Below, piece after piece: positions 1 through 6,195 of a DNA stretch of 6,434 nucleotides (positions are counted from its first letter, which is position 1; the number at the start of each line of letters is the position of its first letter). The stretch spans positions 1-6,434 of the forward strand of contig CAZAJT010000049.1 in the NCBI GenBank assembly GCA_964485585.1, read 5' to 3'. Position numbers and translations under genes: made by a program. This DNA comes from CAZAJT01 sp964485585. Lineage in GTDB: Bacteria > Patescibacteriota > Microgenomatia > UBA1406 > GWC2-37-13. The notes below the pieces were generated by a model. That model ran no database searches. It was not told the origin of the DNA and saw nothing but the letters and a program-made list of their open reading frames with translations.

Positions 1-1
1 T

Positions 2-94
2 TACAACGAAAATTGGCGGTGTCCATTAACGCCTGAGGAAAATAGGCTTCTAGTAGCTATAGACGCTGGGGAAAAGAGGTTCCATGAATCATAG
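2..94 (+). CDS. C-terminal fragment of an unidentified protein, cut by the window's left edge
   Basis: One frame is open from the left edge to a TAG stop at 92-94 and gives about 30 residues, containing NWRCPLTPEENRLLVAI and ending AGEKRFHES. The other two plus frames are less convincing; frame 1 closes after 11 codons. The composition (charged, with a Pro-Leu-Thr-Pro-Glu-Glu turn followed by a likely helix) looks like a real protein tail, but I recognise no family. Its stop codon overlaps the stop of the convergent small gene on the other strand by a few bases, which is compatible with compact tail-to-tail packing. The start and most of the gene lie outside the window, so the function cannot be judged. 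The call rests on an open frame too short to be conclusive. Confidence 0.35.
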   Translation, partial: YNENWRCPLTPEENRLLVAIDAGEKRFHES

Positions 95-340
95 TGATGA
101 AATTTTACGTCTCACAAGTTCCTGCAGTTCAGTAAGTGTTTTTTGCTGATTTATTTCACTCGCCGTGATTATTTCAGTAAGTTTGTCATTATCATTTCGA
201 AAGACAGCCGGATAGAACGTCAGTGCAAACTTGGGATATTTTTTTCTAAACTCATCTTTATGGAGGAATATTGCTTTGAGAGGAAGCGTATCGATAAAAG
301 ATTTCCACTCGTCTTTTTTCCTTTGGATAGCACTTTGCAT
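89..340 (-). CDS. Small hypothetical protein, 83 aa, possibly thioredoxin-fold-like
   Basis: I do not recognise this family. The product is soluble and rich in Lys and Glu, with no signal peptide or membrane segment. It begins MQSAIQRKKDEWKSF, has a central stretch KYPKFALTFYPAVF, and ends in a predicted helix TLTELQELVRRKI. The FYPAVF stretch followed by a charged turn and an ITASEI strand loosely recalls the cis-proline region of thioredoxin-like folds. There is no CxxC pair, so a redox role is not supported and the resemblance is only a guess. The frame stays open upstream to a TAG at 386-388, but ATG at 340 is the only plausible start in it. A purine run GGAAGA lies directly before the ATG, closer than a normal ribosome site. 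A TATAAT box about 40 bp upstream could drive it. An antisense frame of equal length (143-394) exists, but this strand has the more protein-like composition. Confidence 0.5.
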   Translation of the reverse strand: MQSAIQRKKDEWKSFIDTLPLKAIFLHKDEFRKKYPKFALTFYPAVFRNDNDKLTEIITASEINQQKTLTELQELVRRKISSL

Positions 341-379
341 TCTTCCGTAAAATCTCGTTCTTTTTGCGTCATGTGCGAT

Positions 380-385
380 ATTATA
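380..385 (-). promoter_or_regulatory. -10 box (TATAAT) for the small minus-strand gene
   Basis: The minus strand reads a perfect TATAAT here. Transcription would start near 373, giving a leader of roughly 30 bases before the ATG at 340. No good -35 hexamer is visible at 16-18 bp spacing. The box overlaps by four bases the plus-strand -10 box at 382-387, so the two divergent genes appear to share one promoter core. Confidence 0.45.
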
Positions 386-387
386 CT
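382..387 (+). promoter_or_regulatory. -10 box (TATACT) for the HAD phosphatase gene
   Basis: TATACT differs from the -10 consensus at one base. The start would fall near 394, leaving a leader of about 36 bases before the ATG at 430. A -35 element is weak: TTCTTT at 358-363 has an 18-bp spacer and poor consensus. The first four bases also form the end of the divergent TATAAT on the other strand. Confidence 0.4.
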
Positions 388-429
388 AAAATAGCGCTGT
401 TACACACCGTCTTGATTTTAAAAAAAGTT

Positions 430-1179
430 ATGCAACACAAGCTTCTTGCACTAGATATTGACGGAACCATCGTCAAAGAACATACAAACGAGCCTACAAA
501 AAATGTAATTGAAGCTATTAAAAAAGCAAGTAAAAAAGTACATATCTCATTGGTAAGCGCACGGGCATGGGAAGATCAGGAGATTATTATTGACTTATTA
601 GGGTTAAGAAAATTCTATCACGTCTCTGAAAGTGGAACAAAAGTAATAAACCCTGAAGGAAAACTTGAATATAATAAACACATACCTGCTGGCGAAGTAC
701 AGCAAATCATCGATGTGACAGCAGATTTTTTCGATGATATTGGATTTTGTATTGATAGTCGATGGTTGCCAGAGTATCAAAGCCCTGAAAAAGAAATTGT
801 TTCAGTCCTTTCTCTTACCTCTCACTCTCGTAAAAAGGCAGCGATGATTCAAAAAGCGCTTAAAAAGTTACCAACAAAATACACTGTTATTACCGGGGAA
901 CATTGGACTAGTCCTTTATGGGCGGTAACGACTGTGAGTCATAAGGGCACATCAAAAGGGGAAGGACTGCGCTACATTCAAAAGAAACTCCATATTACCT
1001 CTGAAGAAACGATAGCCGTTGGTGATGGTGCGAGCGATGTATACGCTATGAAGTATGCACGAGAAAAAATAGCAATGGGGAACGCAGAGCCTGAACTTAA
1101 AAAGATTGCAACATACATTGCTCCATCCTTATTGCAGGATGGCCTTGTTGATGTCATCAATAAGTTTATTACCGTCTAA
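430..1179 (+). CDS. HAD-superfamily hydrolase, Cof-type (subclass IIB) phosphatase
   Basis: This is a 249-residue cytoplasmic phosphatase of the haloacid dehalogenase superfamily, probably acting on a small phosphorylated metabolite such as a sugar phosphate. All four motifs are visible: motif I LALDIDGTI with the nucleophile D9 and acid/base D11; motif II LVSAR with S43; motif III lysine K176 in TSKGEGL; and motif IV GDGASD with D199 and D203 for Mg2+. The cap lies between motifs II and III (about residues 75-170), the C2 arrangement expected of Cof-like enzymes, and the length is normal for them. The frame is open further upstream to an ATG at 364, but family proteins start just before motif I, so ATG 430 (MQHKLLALDIDGT) is chosen. 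No Shine-Dalgarno site precedes it, only an A-run. The substrate cannot be predicted: this family is promiscuous and the neighbours are not a tight operon with it. Confidence 0.88.
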   Translation: MQHKLLALDIDGTIVKEHTNEPTKNVIEAIKKASKKVHISLVSARAWEDQEIIIDLLGLRKFYHVSESGTKVINPEGKLEYNKHIPAGEVQQIIDVTADFFDDIGFCIDSRWLPEYQSPEKEIVSVLSLTSHSRKKAAMIQKALKKLPTKYTVITGEHWTSPLWAVTTVSHKGTSKGEGLRYIQKKLHITSEETIAVGDGASDVYAMKYAREKIAMGNAEPELKKIATYIAPSLLQDGLVDVINKFITV

Positions 1180-1230
1180 AAAAACGCATAAAGATTAGAA
1201 AAAATGGTTTTTAGAAAATTAAAATGAAAC

Positions 1231-2127
1231 TTACTTCTTAAGCTCAAGTTTAGCTCGCATCATCTCTTCTACCACTCCCATCCAGAGTGCTGAATATGTT
1301 CCCCATACATATATTAGTTCTCCTGTATCAAGTTCACCTTTTTTCCAATCTTTGGCGGGTTCTATCAGGTGTCTATGAAGGTAGGTCTTAATGTAATCTG
1401 ACCATCCGCCCTCTCCAGGCCCATCTTGCAGAAGCATATATCCCCTTCCTCTCCCGTGAGCACGTTTTTGTGCTATAAGACTCATAATTGTATCTCTATT
1501 AATATGAGCTCCCAACAGCTCAGCTCCTAATCTTAATGGTATTCCACGTTCCAAGAGGCATCTTGCCAACTCATGCCCTTCTCCACCACCAGCAGCCATC
1601 GATTCATCGAAAGGTGTCTTCAATAATACCTCTACAGGCACCAACATAATTCTAGCATCTAAAAGACTGACCCCATTGTCATCATGTAAATATCTGCTGA
1701 AGCTTTTTTTGTATACTTTTCCTTCTGTTCTGGCAAGCCAATTGTGGGAATTTGCCACATGATACGGTATGCCTTGGTGAACTGTGTTGGGGGCGCGCCC
1801 AGCAAGTAAAAGAGCGTTGTTTAGAAGATCTGGCTCAGGAACCATATCGTCGTCAAGAAACAAAAGATGCGTAGATTTTGCTTCCCTCACAATTGCATTT
1901 CTCATGGCTGGTGCATGTCGTAATTGTGAGGGCACTTCTTTAGTGGGAAAATATTCATTAAGATCTTGTAAATCTTGATCGGTTAAGGGGTTTTCAATCC
2001 ACCTTGCAACTAAGGCTTCAACTCTACTAGTTGGACTTTCGAGTCGAGAAAGAATTTGTTGTGTCCAACTTATATCCCGGTCTGCCGGAATTCCAATCGC
2101 TAAGGTAGGTTCATTCTCTCTGTTCAT
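1231..2127 (-). CDS. Family 2 glycosyltransferase (GT-A fold), 298 aa
   Basis: The product probably transfers a sugar from a nucleotide-sugar donor to a glycan, lipid or protein acceptor at the cytoplasmic side. The GT-A pattern is clear. A variable N-terminal strand IGIPADRD is followed by the conserved APAMRNAIVREAKSTHLLF block and the metal/nucleotide-binding acidic motif LDDDMVP (D92-D94). Further on, GGGEGHELARCLLERGIPL (about 180-198) corresponds to the catalytic-acid region usually written G-E-D-x-D-L, and AHINRD (H208) to the later metal-ligand histidine. A basic segment KRAHGRGRGY (221-230) follows. There is no membrane anchor, so it is probably soluble or peripheral. It starts 17 bp after the PfkB kinase gene stops, so it is probably co-transcribed, although a TAAAAT box (2147-2142 on this strand) could also give a short leader. 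Donor and acceptor are unknown. The sequence is intact. Confidence 0.85.
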   Translation of the reverse strand: MNRENEPTLAIGIPADRDISWTQQILSRLESPTSRVEALVARWIENPLTDQDLQDLNEYFPTKEVPSQLRHAPAMRNAIVREAKSTHLLFLDDDMVPEPDLLNNALLLAGRAPNTVHQGIPYHVANSHNWLARTEGKVYKKSFSRYLHDDNGVSLLDARIMLVPVEVLLKTPFDESMAAGGGEGHELARCLLERGIPLRLGAELLGAHINRDTIMSLIAQKRAHGRGRGYMLLQDGPGEGGWSDYIKTYLHRHLIEPAKDWKKGELDTGELIYVWGTYSALWMGVVEEMMRAKLELKK

Positions 2128-2144
2128 TATTTTTGTGTAGTATT

Positions 2145-3137
2145 TTAATTTAACCGGTACAATGAAGCTTCTGCTTGTTCGTTAAAAGCCAAAACATCTT
2201 GTACCATATTGAGTGCCAATCTGGATTGTCTGCTCTGTATTACTAAAGTCGAAGCATAAGATGCAGTTCTGGCGGCACTTCTCACATCATATTCACTCCA
2301 ATCTCTATATCTGGTATGTGATAGTAGAGCAAGCATAGTCCCCATGTATGAATCACCGGCACCCGTCTCATCTATAACTTTTTCTTTTGGTATATATATT
2401 GGCGGAATAGAAAAGACGTGTCCCTTAAATCTAATTACTGCTCCTTTTTCTCCCTGGGTAATTACAACTAATCTACTTGTTGGGAAAGCGAATTTAATAG
2501 CCTCATCAACATCTGCCTTATGAGTTACTTGCGATAATTCAGAGGCATTACCAAAAATCACATTAGGCATCCTGTCGGTAAAAGATAAAAGTTGATCAAT
2601 GCTTTCGTGAGAGTCTGCACCAGAAAGGCTTAGAACAAACAGACCATTATCCTCAATTGCATCTAACGTTTGTTTTACTGGATCAAGCGCTTCTGGAACT
2701 CTACAAGCGTCAATATCAGTAATGAATACTTCGTTTCTTGAAGCCTGTAGCTCTTGTGTTGAGACAGAAATATCTCTTGCTGCACCAGAAAAATCTAGCT
2801 CTGCAATTAATTTGTCGTCATATATCCCAACCAAAATTCCTGTTGGGTTTCTTGAGCTAATCTGAGGTTCTCCAAGCCGGCCATCCGTATGCGCTGCGTA
2901 AAATTTTCCTCTAGGATCATTTCCTACACAAGATAAGAGTTTTACATTCTGATTGCCTGATAATCTAATAAATGTAGTTAAAATATTTGGAATTGATCCA
3001 CCTGGATATAACTCCGCCTTAGGATGGGCATCTAAAAAGGCAGGTAATTCGCTTCTTTGCAAAGGAAGCTTTGCGGATCGGATTTTCGCATCCACATATG
3101 CTCCCCCTAAACCAATAATCCTACCATCCTCAATCAT
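2145..3137 (-). CDS. PfkB-family carbohydrate/nucleoside kinase, 330 aa
   Basis: This is an ATP-dependent kinase of the ribokinase/PfkB family, which phosphorylates a sugar, sugar phosphate or nucleoside in the cytoplasm. The first signature, PGGSIPN (45-51), contacts the substrate. The lid and central sheet follow, then GNASELSQV (196-204), which matches the family's N-x-x-E Mg/phosphate motif. ITQGEKGA (226-233) is the usual strand before the ATP site. The second signature, DETGAGDSYMG (256-266), carries the anion hole G259-A260-G261 and the catalytic base D262. Length is normal and all key residues are present. The N-terminus (GLGGAYVDAK) resembles adenosine kinase-like and sugar-kinase members more than fructose kinases, but the substrate cannot be set from sequence alone. 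It lies between the cupin gene (47-bp gap) and the glycosyltransferase gene (17-bp gap) on the same strand. This suggests it supplies an activated or phosphorylated sugar to that module. Confidence 0.9.
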   Translation of the reverse strand: MIEDGRIIGLGGAYVDAKIRSAKLPLQRSELPAFLDAHPKAELYPGGSIPNILTTFIRLSGNQNVKLLSCVGNDPRGKFYAAHTDGRLGEPQISSRNPTGILVGIYDDKLIAELDFSGAARDISVSTQELQASRNEVFITDIDACRVPEALDPVKQTLDAIEDNGLFVLSLSGADSHESIDQLLSFTDRMPNVIFGNASELSQVTHKADVDEAIKFAFPTSRLVVITQGEKGAVIRFKGHVFSIPPIYIPKEKVIDETGAGDSYMGTMLALLSHTRYRDWSEYDVRSAARTASYASTLVIQSRQSRLALNMVQDVLAFNEQAEASLYRLN

Positions 3138-3151
3138 CTAGTAAAGATATT

Positions 3152-3157
3152 ATTATA
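3152..3157 (-). promoter_or_regulatory. -10 box (TATAAT) close to the PfkB kinase start
   Basis: The minus strand has a perfect TATAAT in the 47-bp gap between the cupin and kinase genes. The predicted start near 3145 leaves only about 8 bases before the ATG at 3137, and those bases hold no Shine-Dalgarno site. This would be an internal promoter giving an almost leaderless kinase mRNA. No -35 element is evident, and the gap is AT-rich, so chance occurrence is possible. Confidence 0.42.
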
Positions 3158-3184
3158 AAAAATGGAGAAAGATTATGTTTTAAG

Positions 3185-3634
3185 CTACTGCCTCCAGGGC
3201 GGATATACTACAAGTTTTTCAGGAATAAAGGGCACTTCATTAAATACAATGAGAGTTGCTGGTCCGGTGAATCTTAATTGATGTGCAACCATGGGTGGAA
3301 GAATTACTCTTGTACCTGCTGAAACGTGTTCATGCGTTTCCTCTTCTCCTGTTGCTACATCCGCCAACCTTAAAGTAGATATTTCTCCGTGTTGAACCCA
3401 TATTATCTCTACCCCTTTTTCCCAGTGACCTCCTATCACTGCTTCTGTACCTTCGGGAGGCTGTTTTACTACCAAACATTTTGAGTCTCTAATTGTAATA
3501 TCGGGGGAAGAAAAAATTTCAGTTGAGCTTCTCCTCCCATCCTCATGACCTATAGGAGTCGAATCTATCTGCACGCGGCTTAATGCAGATTCTATTTTAG
3601 GAGCTTGTTCTGGCCGGCCTTCTAGTCCAGACAT
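3185..3634 (-). CDS. Single-domain cupin protein, 149 aa (sugar-isomerase/epimerase-like?)
   Basis: A small cytoplasmic beta-barrel protein of the cupin superfamily. Motif 1 is seen as H70-W-E72-K-G-V-E76, then six residues, then G83. This matches HxH(x)3E(x)6G except that the second His is replaced by Glu72. Motif 2 is G107, five residues, P113, then H118 (ILPPMVAH). The three or four potential metal ligands are therefore present. The first 45 residues are charged and probably form a flexible extension. GHEDGRRSSTEIF (29-41) faintly recalls the D-x-R-G start of nucleotide-sugar 3,4-ketoisomerases (FdtA/WxcM type), and the location next to a kinase and a glycosyltransferase fits such a role. 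The similarity is weak, however, so a sensor or storage cupin remains possible. It is the first gene of the minus-strand trio and is divergent from the methyltransferase genes. Confidence 0.75.
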   Translation of the reverse strand: MSGLEGRPEQAPKIESALSRVQIDSTPIGHEDGRRSSTEIFSSPDITIRDSKCLVVKQPPEGTEAVIGGHWEKGVEIIWVQHGEISTLRLADVATGEEETHEHVSAGTRVILPPMVAHQLRFTGPATLIVFNEVPFIPEKLVVYPPWRQ

Positions 3635-3645
3635 ACCTGGATGGT

Positions 3646-3651
3646 ATCATA
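3646..3651 (-). promoter_or_regulatory. -10 box (TATGAT) at the cupin start
   Basis: TATGAT on the minus strand differs from consensus at one base and ends 11 bp before the ATG at 3634. The predicted start near 3639 leaves about 5 leader bases, and no Shine-Dalgarno site is present. A run of seven T on the transcribed-sense strand lies just upstream. No clear -35 hexamer is visible. Confidence 0.42.
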
Positions 3652-3689
3652 AAAAAAGTATAGATACAAATAGTTACTCAGGGAATATG

Positions 3690-3701
3690 TCGAAGTTTCG
3701 A
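3690..3701. promoter_or_regulatory. 12-bp dyad TCGAA-GT-TTCGA, candidate operator
   Basis: A perfect 5-bp inverted repeat with a 2-bp centre lies in the 192-bp region between the divergent cupin and methyltransferase genes, roughly 40 bp upstream of the cupin promoter. A related TTCGAA hexamer occurs at 3820-3825, between the -10 box and the ATG of the methyltransferase gene. A dimeric regulator binding both would control both directions. No regulator gene is in the window, and a 10-base dyad can arise by chance. Confidence 0.25.
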
Positions 3702-3788
3702 TCATTGCATTTAAACCTTGGATTCTGGTCTAAAAATGTAATGGTTCCCGAGGTGTACATAAAGTTGATGACATAAAGAAACACTGAC

Positions 3789-3818
3789 TAGACGCTTCTT
3801 ATGGATATCTGGTATAGT
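3789..3818 (+). promoter_or_regulatory. Promoter of the methyltransferase pair: TAGACG, 18 bp, TATAGT
   Basis: TATAGT at 3813-3818 is a good -10 box. TAGACG at 3789-3794 matches four of six -35 consensus bases with an 18-bp spacer. The -10 box ends 8 bp before the ATG at 3827, so transcription should begin at or within a few bases of the start codon. That predicts a leaderless or nearly leaderless mRNA. Confidence 0.5.
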
Positions 3819-3826
3819 CTTCGAAT

Positions 3827-4495
3827 ATGAAAGAAGGCGTTATTCACAAACTCTCAGAATTAGAAGAAATAGGACAGATCGTTCGTATAACAAGAAATAT
3901 CGACGGGTGGTTAGCTGACATAGAAGGTGTGGCTCTCTATGTAGCTGCGAAATACGGTGATGGTCAGGGCAAGATTGTCGAGATAGGCAGTTTTAAAGGT
4001 AAATCGACTGTTTATTTGGCAACTGGTAGTAAGCAGGCTGGAAGAGAACGGGTATATGCAATCGATACTCACCAGGGTTCTCCAGAGCATCAGCCGGGAG
4101 GAGAGTTTGCTTCACATATGCCCCCTGAGGGGACAACGGAATTTGTTTTTAAGCAGAATATAGTTCAGGCAGGTGTAGATAATTGGGTCGAACCAGTGAT
4201 CATGGCTTCCCTAGATGCACTGGTATCGTGGAACGATCCTATACGGCTTTTGTTCATCGATGGTGATCACGCCTATGAAGCCGTAAAAAGCGATTTTATG
4301 GGCTGGGAGAGGTTCGTAGTACCAGGTGGTCTTGTAGCTTTTCACGATGTTGATCGCTGGGATGACTCTCAAAAGAAGTTAGACGGTCCGACGCGCGTAG
4401 TTTATGAAGATGTTCCCCATACAGGTTTGTATTCAGCGCCAATTATCGTTAATCATCTCGCATTTGTACAGAAACATGGGCAGGTCAACAGTTGA
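3827..4495 (+). CDS. Class I SAM-dependent methyltransferase, Methyltransf_24/CmcI-like, 222 aa
   Basis: The product is a cytoplasmic Rossmann-fold methyltransferase, probably O-methylating a sugar or other small acceptor. Motif I is IVEIGSFKGKST (50-61), with the G-S-x-x-G-x-S-T variant typical of the Methyltransf_24 group. The acidic end of strand 2 is VYAID (76-80). LLFIDGDHAYEAVKSD (141-156) holds the usual D-G-D-H metal/substrate motif, and VPGGLVAFHDVD (165-176) is the following strand with a second H-D pair, the arrangement seen in divalent-metal-dependent O-methyltransferases of this group. Length is normal and all motifs are in one frame. Family members often sit in polysaccharide and secondary-metabolite clusters, which agrees with the divergent cupin-kinase-glycosyltransferase trio. 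The start is well set by the -10 box immediately upstream. The next methyltransferase gene begins 9 bp after its stop, so the two should be co-transcribed. The acceptor is unknown. Confidence 0.85.
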   Translation: MKEGVIHKLSELEEIGQIVRITRNIDGWLADIEGVALYVAAKYGDGQGKIVEIGSFKGKSTVYLATGSKQAGRERVYAIDTHQGSPEHQPGGEFASHMPPEGTTEFVFKQNIVQAGVDNWVEPVIMASLDALVSWNDPIRLLFIDGDHAYEAVKSDFMGWERFVVPGGLVAFHDVDRWDDSQKKLDGPTRVVYEDVPHTGLYSAPIIVNHLAFVQKHGQVNS

Positions 4496-4504
4496 GATGA
4501 CCCT

Positions 4505-5273
4505 ATGACAGAAACACGTGAAGTTCCTAATCCATCTCATATATTGGATGGGAGAGTTCCTCTTCTTCCTCAATCAGAGGTTGATTGGAGGTCATATGTT
4601 CAAAAACTTGCCGATTCTCAAGGACATTGGCTTTCCTACGCGTTCAAGGGCTTTGAGCAAGTAAAAAAACTCAAAGGAGATATAAAACATTTTGTCTCAA
4701 TCGGAACTGGATCAGGGCTTGATGCTATCGGTGCGATAGAAATCATGCAGCCTAAAAGAGTGACTGTTACAGATGTCGCACCAGCTTTCCTTAATAGAGC
4801 GAGAGAAAATATTCTACTGTATCAAGCAAATGCAGGTAGACAAGTACCTGTTACATTTGGATTAGGCAACCCTCTTAGAACCTCTTGAGTCTGATAAAAT
4901 AGATGTGATTTACACAAATCTTCCTAATCTTCCCATACCACCAGAACAAAAAACCCGACTTATGGAGAATGGCACATCAGCTGTCTATTTTGATCCAGAT
5001 TCTGTCTTAAGCGTTCCTGAACGTTTTGAGAAATACCTTTTGTCACTACAGCACGCGTTTTTGCAACAAACAAGAGATCATCTTACCGAAGATGGATTCG
5101 TTATTGTAAATCTCGGAGCCCGGATGCCCTTGGATACAATTTATGACGTGTTTACCTCAACGGGTTATGTTCCATCCACCTTTATATCCAGCAGGCTGAT
5201 CAAGATCAAAGGTAACTTCAGCCCATCCATGGTCTCTAACTCTCTTTGCAAGCTCAACCGCAGCTCCCACTGA
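4505..5273 (+). pseudogene. Second class I methyltransferase, frameshifted and with a replaced C-terminus
   Basis: From ATG 4505 the first frame gives 127 residues. These include HFVSIGTGSGLDAIGAI (62-78), a clear SAM-binding motif I, and VTVTDVA (86-92) as the acidic strand-2 end. That frame stops at TGA 4886-4888, in the middle of the fold. The +1 frame continues the same protein: dropping one C from the CCC at 4870-4872 yields GNLLEPLESDKIDVIYTNLP. In this, VIYTNLPNLPIPPEQ occupies the motif IV position, where N6/amino-methyltransferases have NPPY-like sequence. The fold goes on through HLTEDGFVIVNLGARMP and TIYDVFTSTGYVP, to about 5165. The remaining codons, to the stop at 5271-5273, are antisense to the MutS-like gene and are probably not native. 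So the gene has one frameshift and probably a lost tail. It may be a genuine pseudogene or reflect sequence errors. The substrate is unknown. Confidence 0.72.
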
Positions 5274-6181
5274 AAATAGTTGTGACTCAAGAACTCGACC
5301 ATGAAAGTTATTGAGTTGGTCACGAGCATAGTCACCAAAGTAGACTTGTCCAGGTACAACAGGCTGCATTGCAAGTGGAACTTTTAGTGCCTTCATTTGT
5401 TGTAAATCGTATTCAGTTACCTGTGGAATTGCAGAAAAAGCTCTTTGAATAGCAGGATCATCTGTTTCCTGCGCTACTCTCCCAAAATCGTTAAAGGCTT
5501 GTGTTCCTGTCTGAATTTGCCTTACATGATTGTGAACAATTTTTGGGATATTGATATGACGAGTAGGTCTGCTACTAAAACGGTCCTCCTCGTCCCAATC
5601 TGGCATTTTTGTAACGCCTTCATAATATGTATTTAGAATAAAGTATTCCTCATGATACTTTTGTCCATGCCAAGTCCAAAAAGTCCATAGCCCATCTAGC
5701 ATGTCATACGATTGATTTTTCAGCTCAATAAGACGATCTAAATGAGGAGACGCTGCGAGTGCACGGATTATTTCTTGCCGTTGCGTTGTAACCTCAGGAT
5801 CAGTTGGTGGTTCAAATAATATACCTGCAAGATGCTCTGCTTCATTTTGACGAATGCGTCTTTGGGCCCATGTAGCATTGGGTTCGCCAAATGTCGCATC
5901 AAGCCTCTCCTCCTGTTCGGCCCAATCATCGAAATCACCAAAGCTATAAGCAGAACGTCTTCTCCTTCGTGATTCTTCTGCGCTAGGAAGCGCTTCAGTC
6001 CTGCAAAAAGAGCACTGTAGGTACGAGTAAGATCCCACATTGATTTTGTGGCATGTCTTCCTTCTCCCGATGCGTTCATCACAATTACAGGAACAGGAGC
6101 TTTTGTCGTGAATGCTTGCTCAACCCCCAATTTGGGAGCTTCGAAGCGGACATTTTCACTTTCTAGACCGTATCTTCGCAT
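5157..6181 (-). pseudogene. MutS-family-like protein, frameshifted and lacking the ATPase domain
   Basis: Two frames make one protein. ATG 6181 opens a frame with SENVRFEAPKLGVEQAF and SMWDLTRTYSALFAG. A one-base change at about 5980-6010 moves the reading to a second frame that runs to TGA at 5157-5159. Restoring one base in the GG at 5986-5987 would join GLKRF to PSAEESRRRR; the A-run at 6005-6009 is an alternative site. The rebuilt product is about 340 residues. AEHLAGILFEPPTDPEVTTQRQEIIRAL resembles the start of the MutS core (domain III: RLL-x-W-L-x-P-L-x-D-x-x-x-I-x-x-R), and SVGAAVELAKRVRDHGWAEV resembles the helix and strand that precede the MutS ATPase. The frame stops right there, with no Walker A P-loop, so ATP-driven mismatch handling is impossible for this product. 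The family call is by pattern only. A -10 box sits directly at the start, with no Shine-Dalgarno site. Confidence 0.5.
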
Positions 6182-6189
6182 AGTTGAGT

Positions 6190-6195
6190 ATTATA
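6190..6195 (-). promoter_or_regulatory. -10 box (TATAAT) at the start of the MutS-like gene
   Basis: A perfect TATAAT on the minus strand ends 8 bp before the ATG at 6181, so transcription would start about 2 bases ahead of the start codon. This is the clearest leaderless candidate in the window. A perfect TTGACA lies at 6226-6221 on the same strand, but 25 bp away, too far for a normal spacer. The plus strand reads TATAGT at 6192-6197, again making a two-way box. Confidence 0.5.

Noticed and set aside
143..394. Plus-strand 83-codon open frame opposite the small minus-strand gene
   Set aside because: Rich in Phe, Ile and Cys with no domain-like order. The antisense frame has a normal soluble composition, so this is treated as a shadow.
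364..429. Earlier ATG as the start of the HAD protein
   Set aside because: The extra 22 residues precede the motif I strand and do not look like the family. The ATG lies upstream of the likely -10 box at 382-387, so it would not be on that transcript.
978..1160. Minus-strand frame inside the HAD gene, and similar frames at 1784-1978, 2953-3141 and 5445-5636
   Set aside because: All lie antisense within well-supported genes and show no domain features; they are treated as shadows.
1199..1212. AAAAA-loop-TTTTT inverted repeat in the HAD/GT2 convergent gap as a terminator
   Set aside because: The stem is only A-T pairs and five long, with no following T-run of note; too weak to call.
4886..4897. 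TGA recoding (as Gly or Trp) to explain the broken methyltransferase
   Set aside because: After TGA come GTC, TGA and TAA in the same frame, while the +1 frame continues the fold. TGA also ends the first methyltransferase normally.
5996..6016. Programmed -1 frameshift site in the MutS-like gene
   Set aside because: The T-run in reading frame is GCT CTT TTT GCA, which does not fit X-XXY-YYZ, and no downstream pseudoknot was evident; an indel is simpler.
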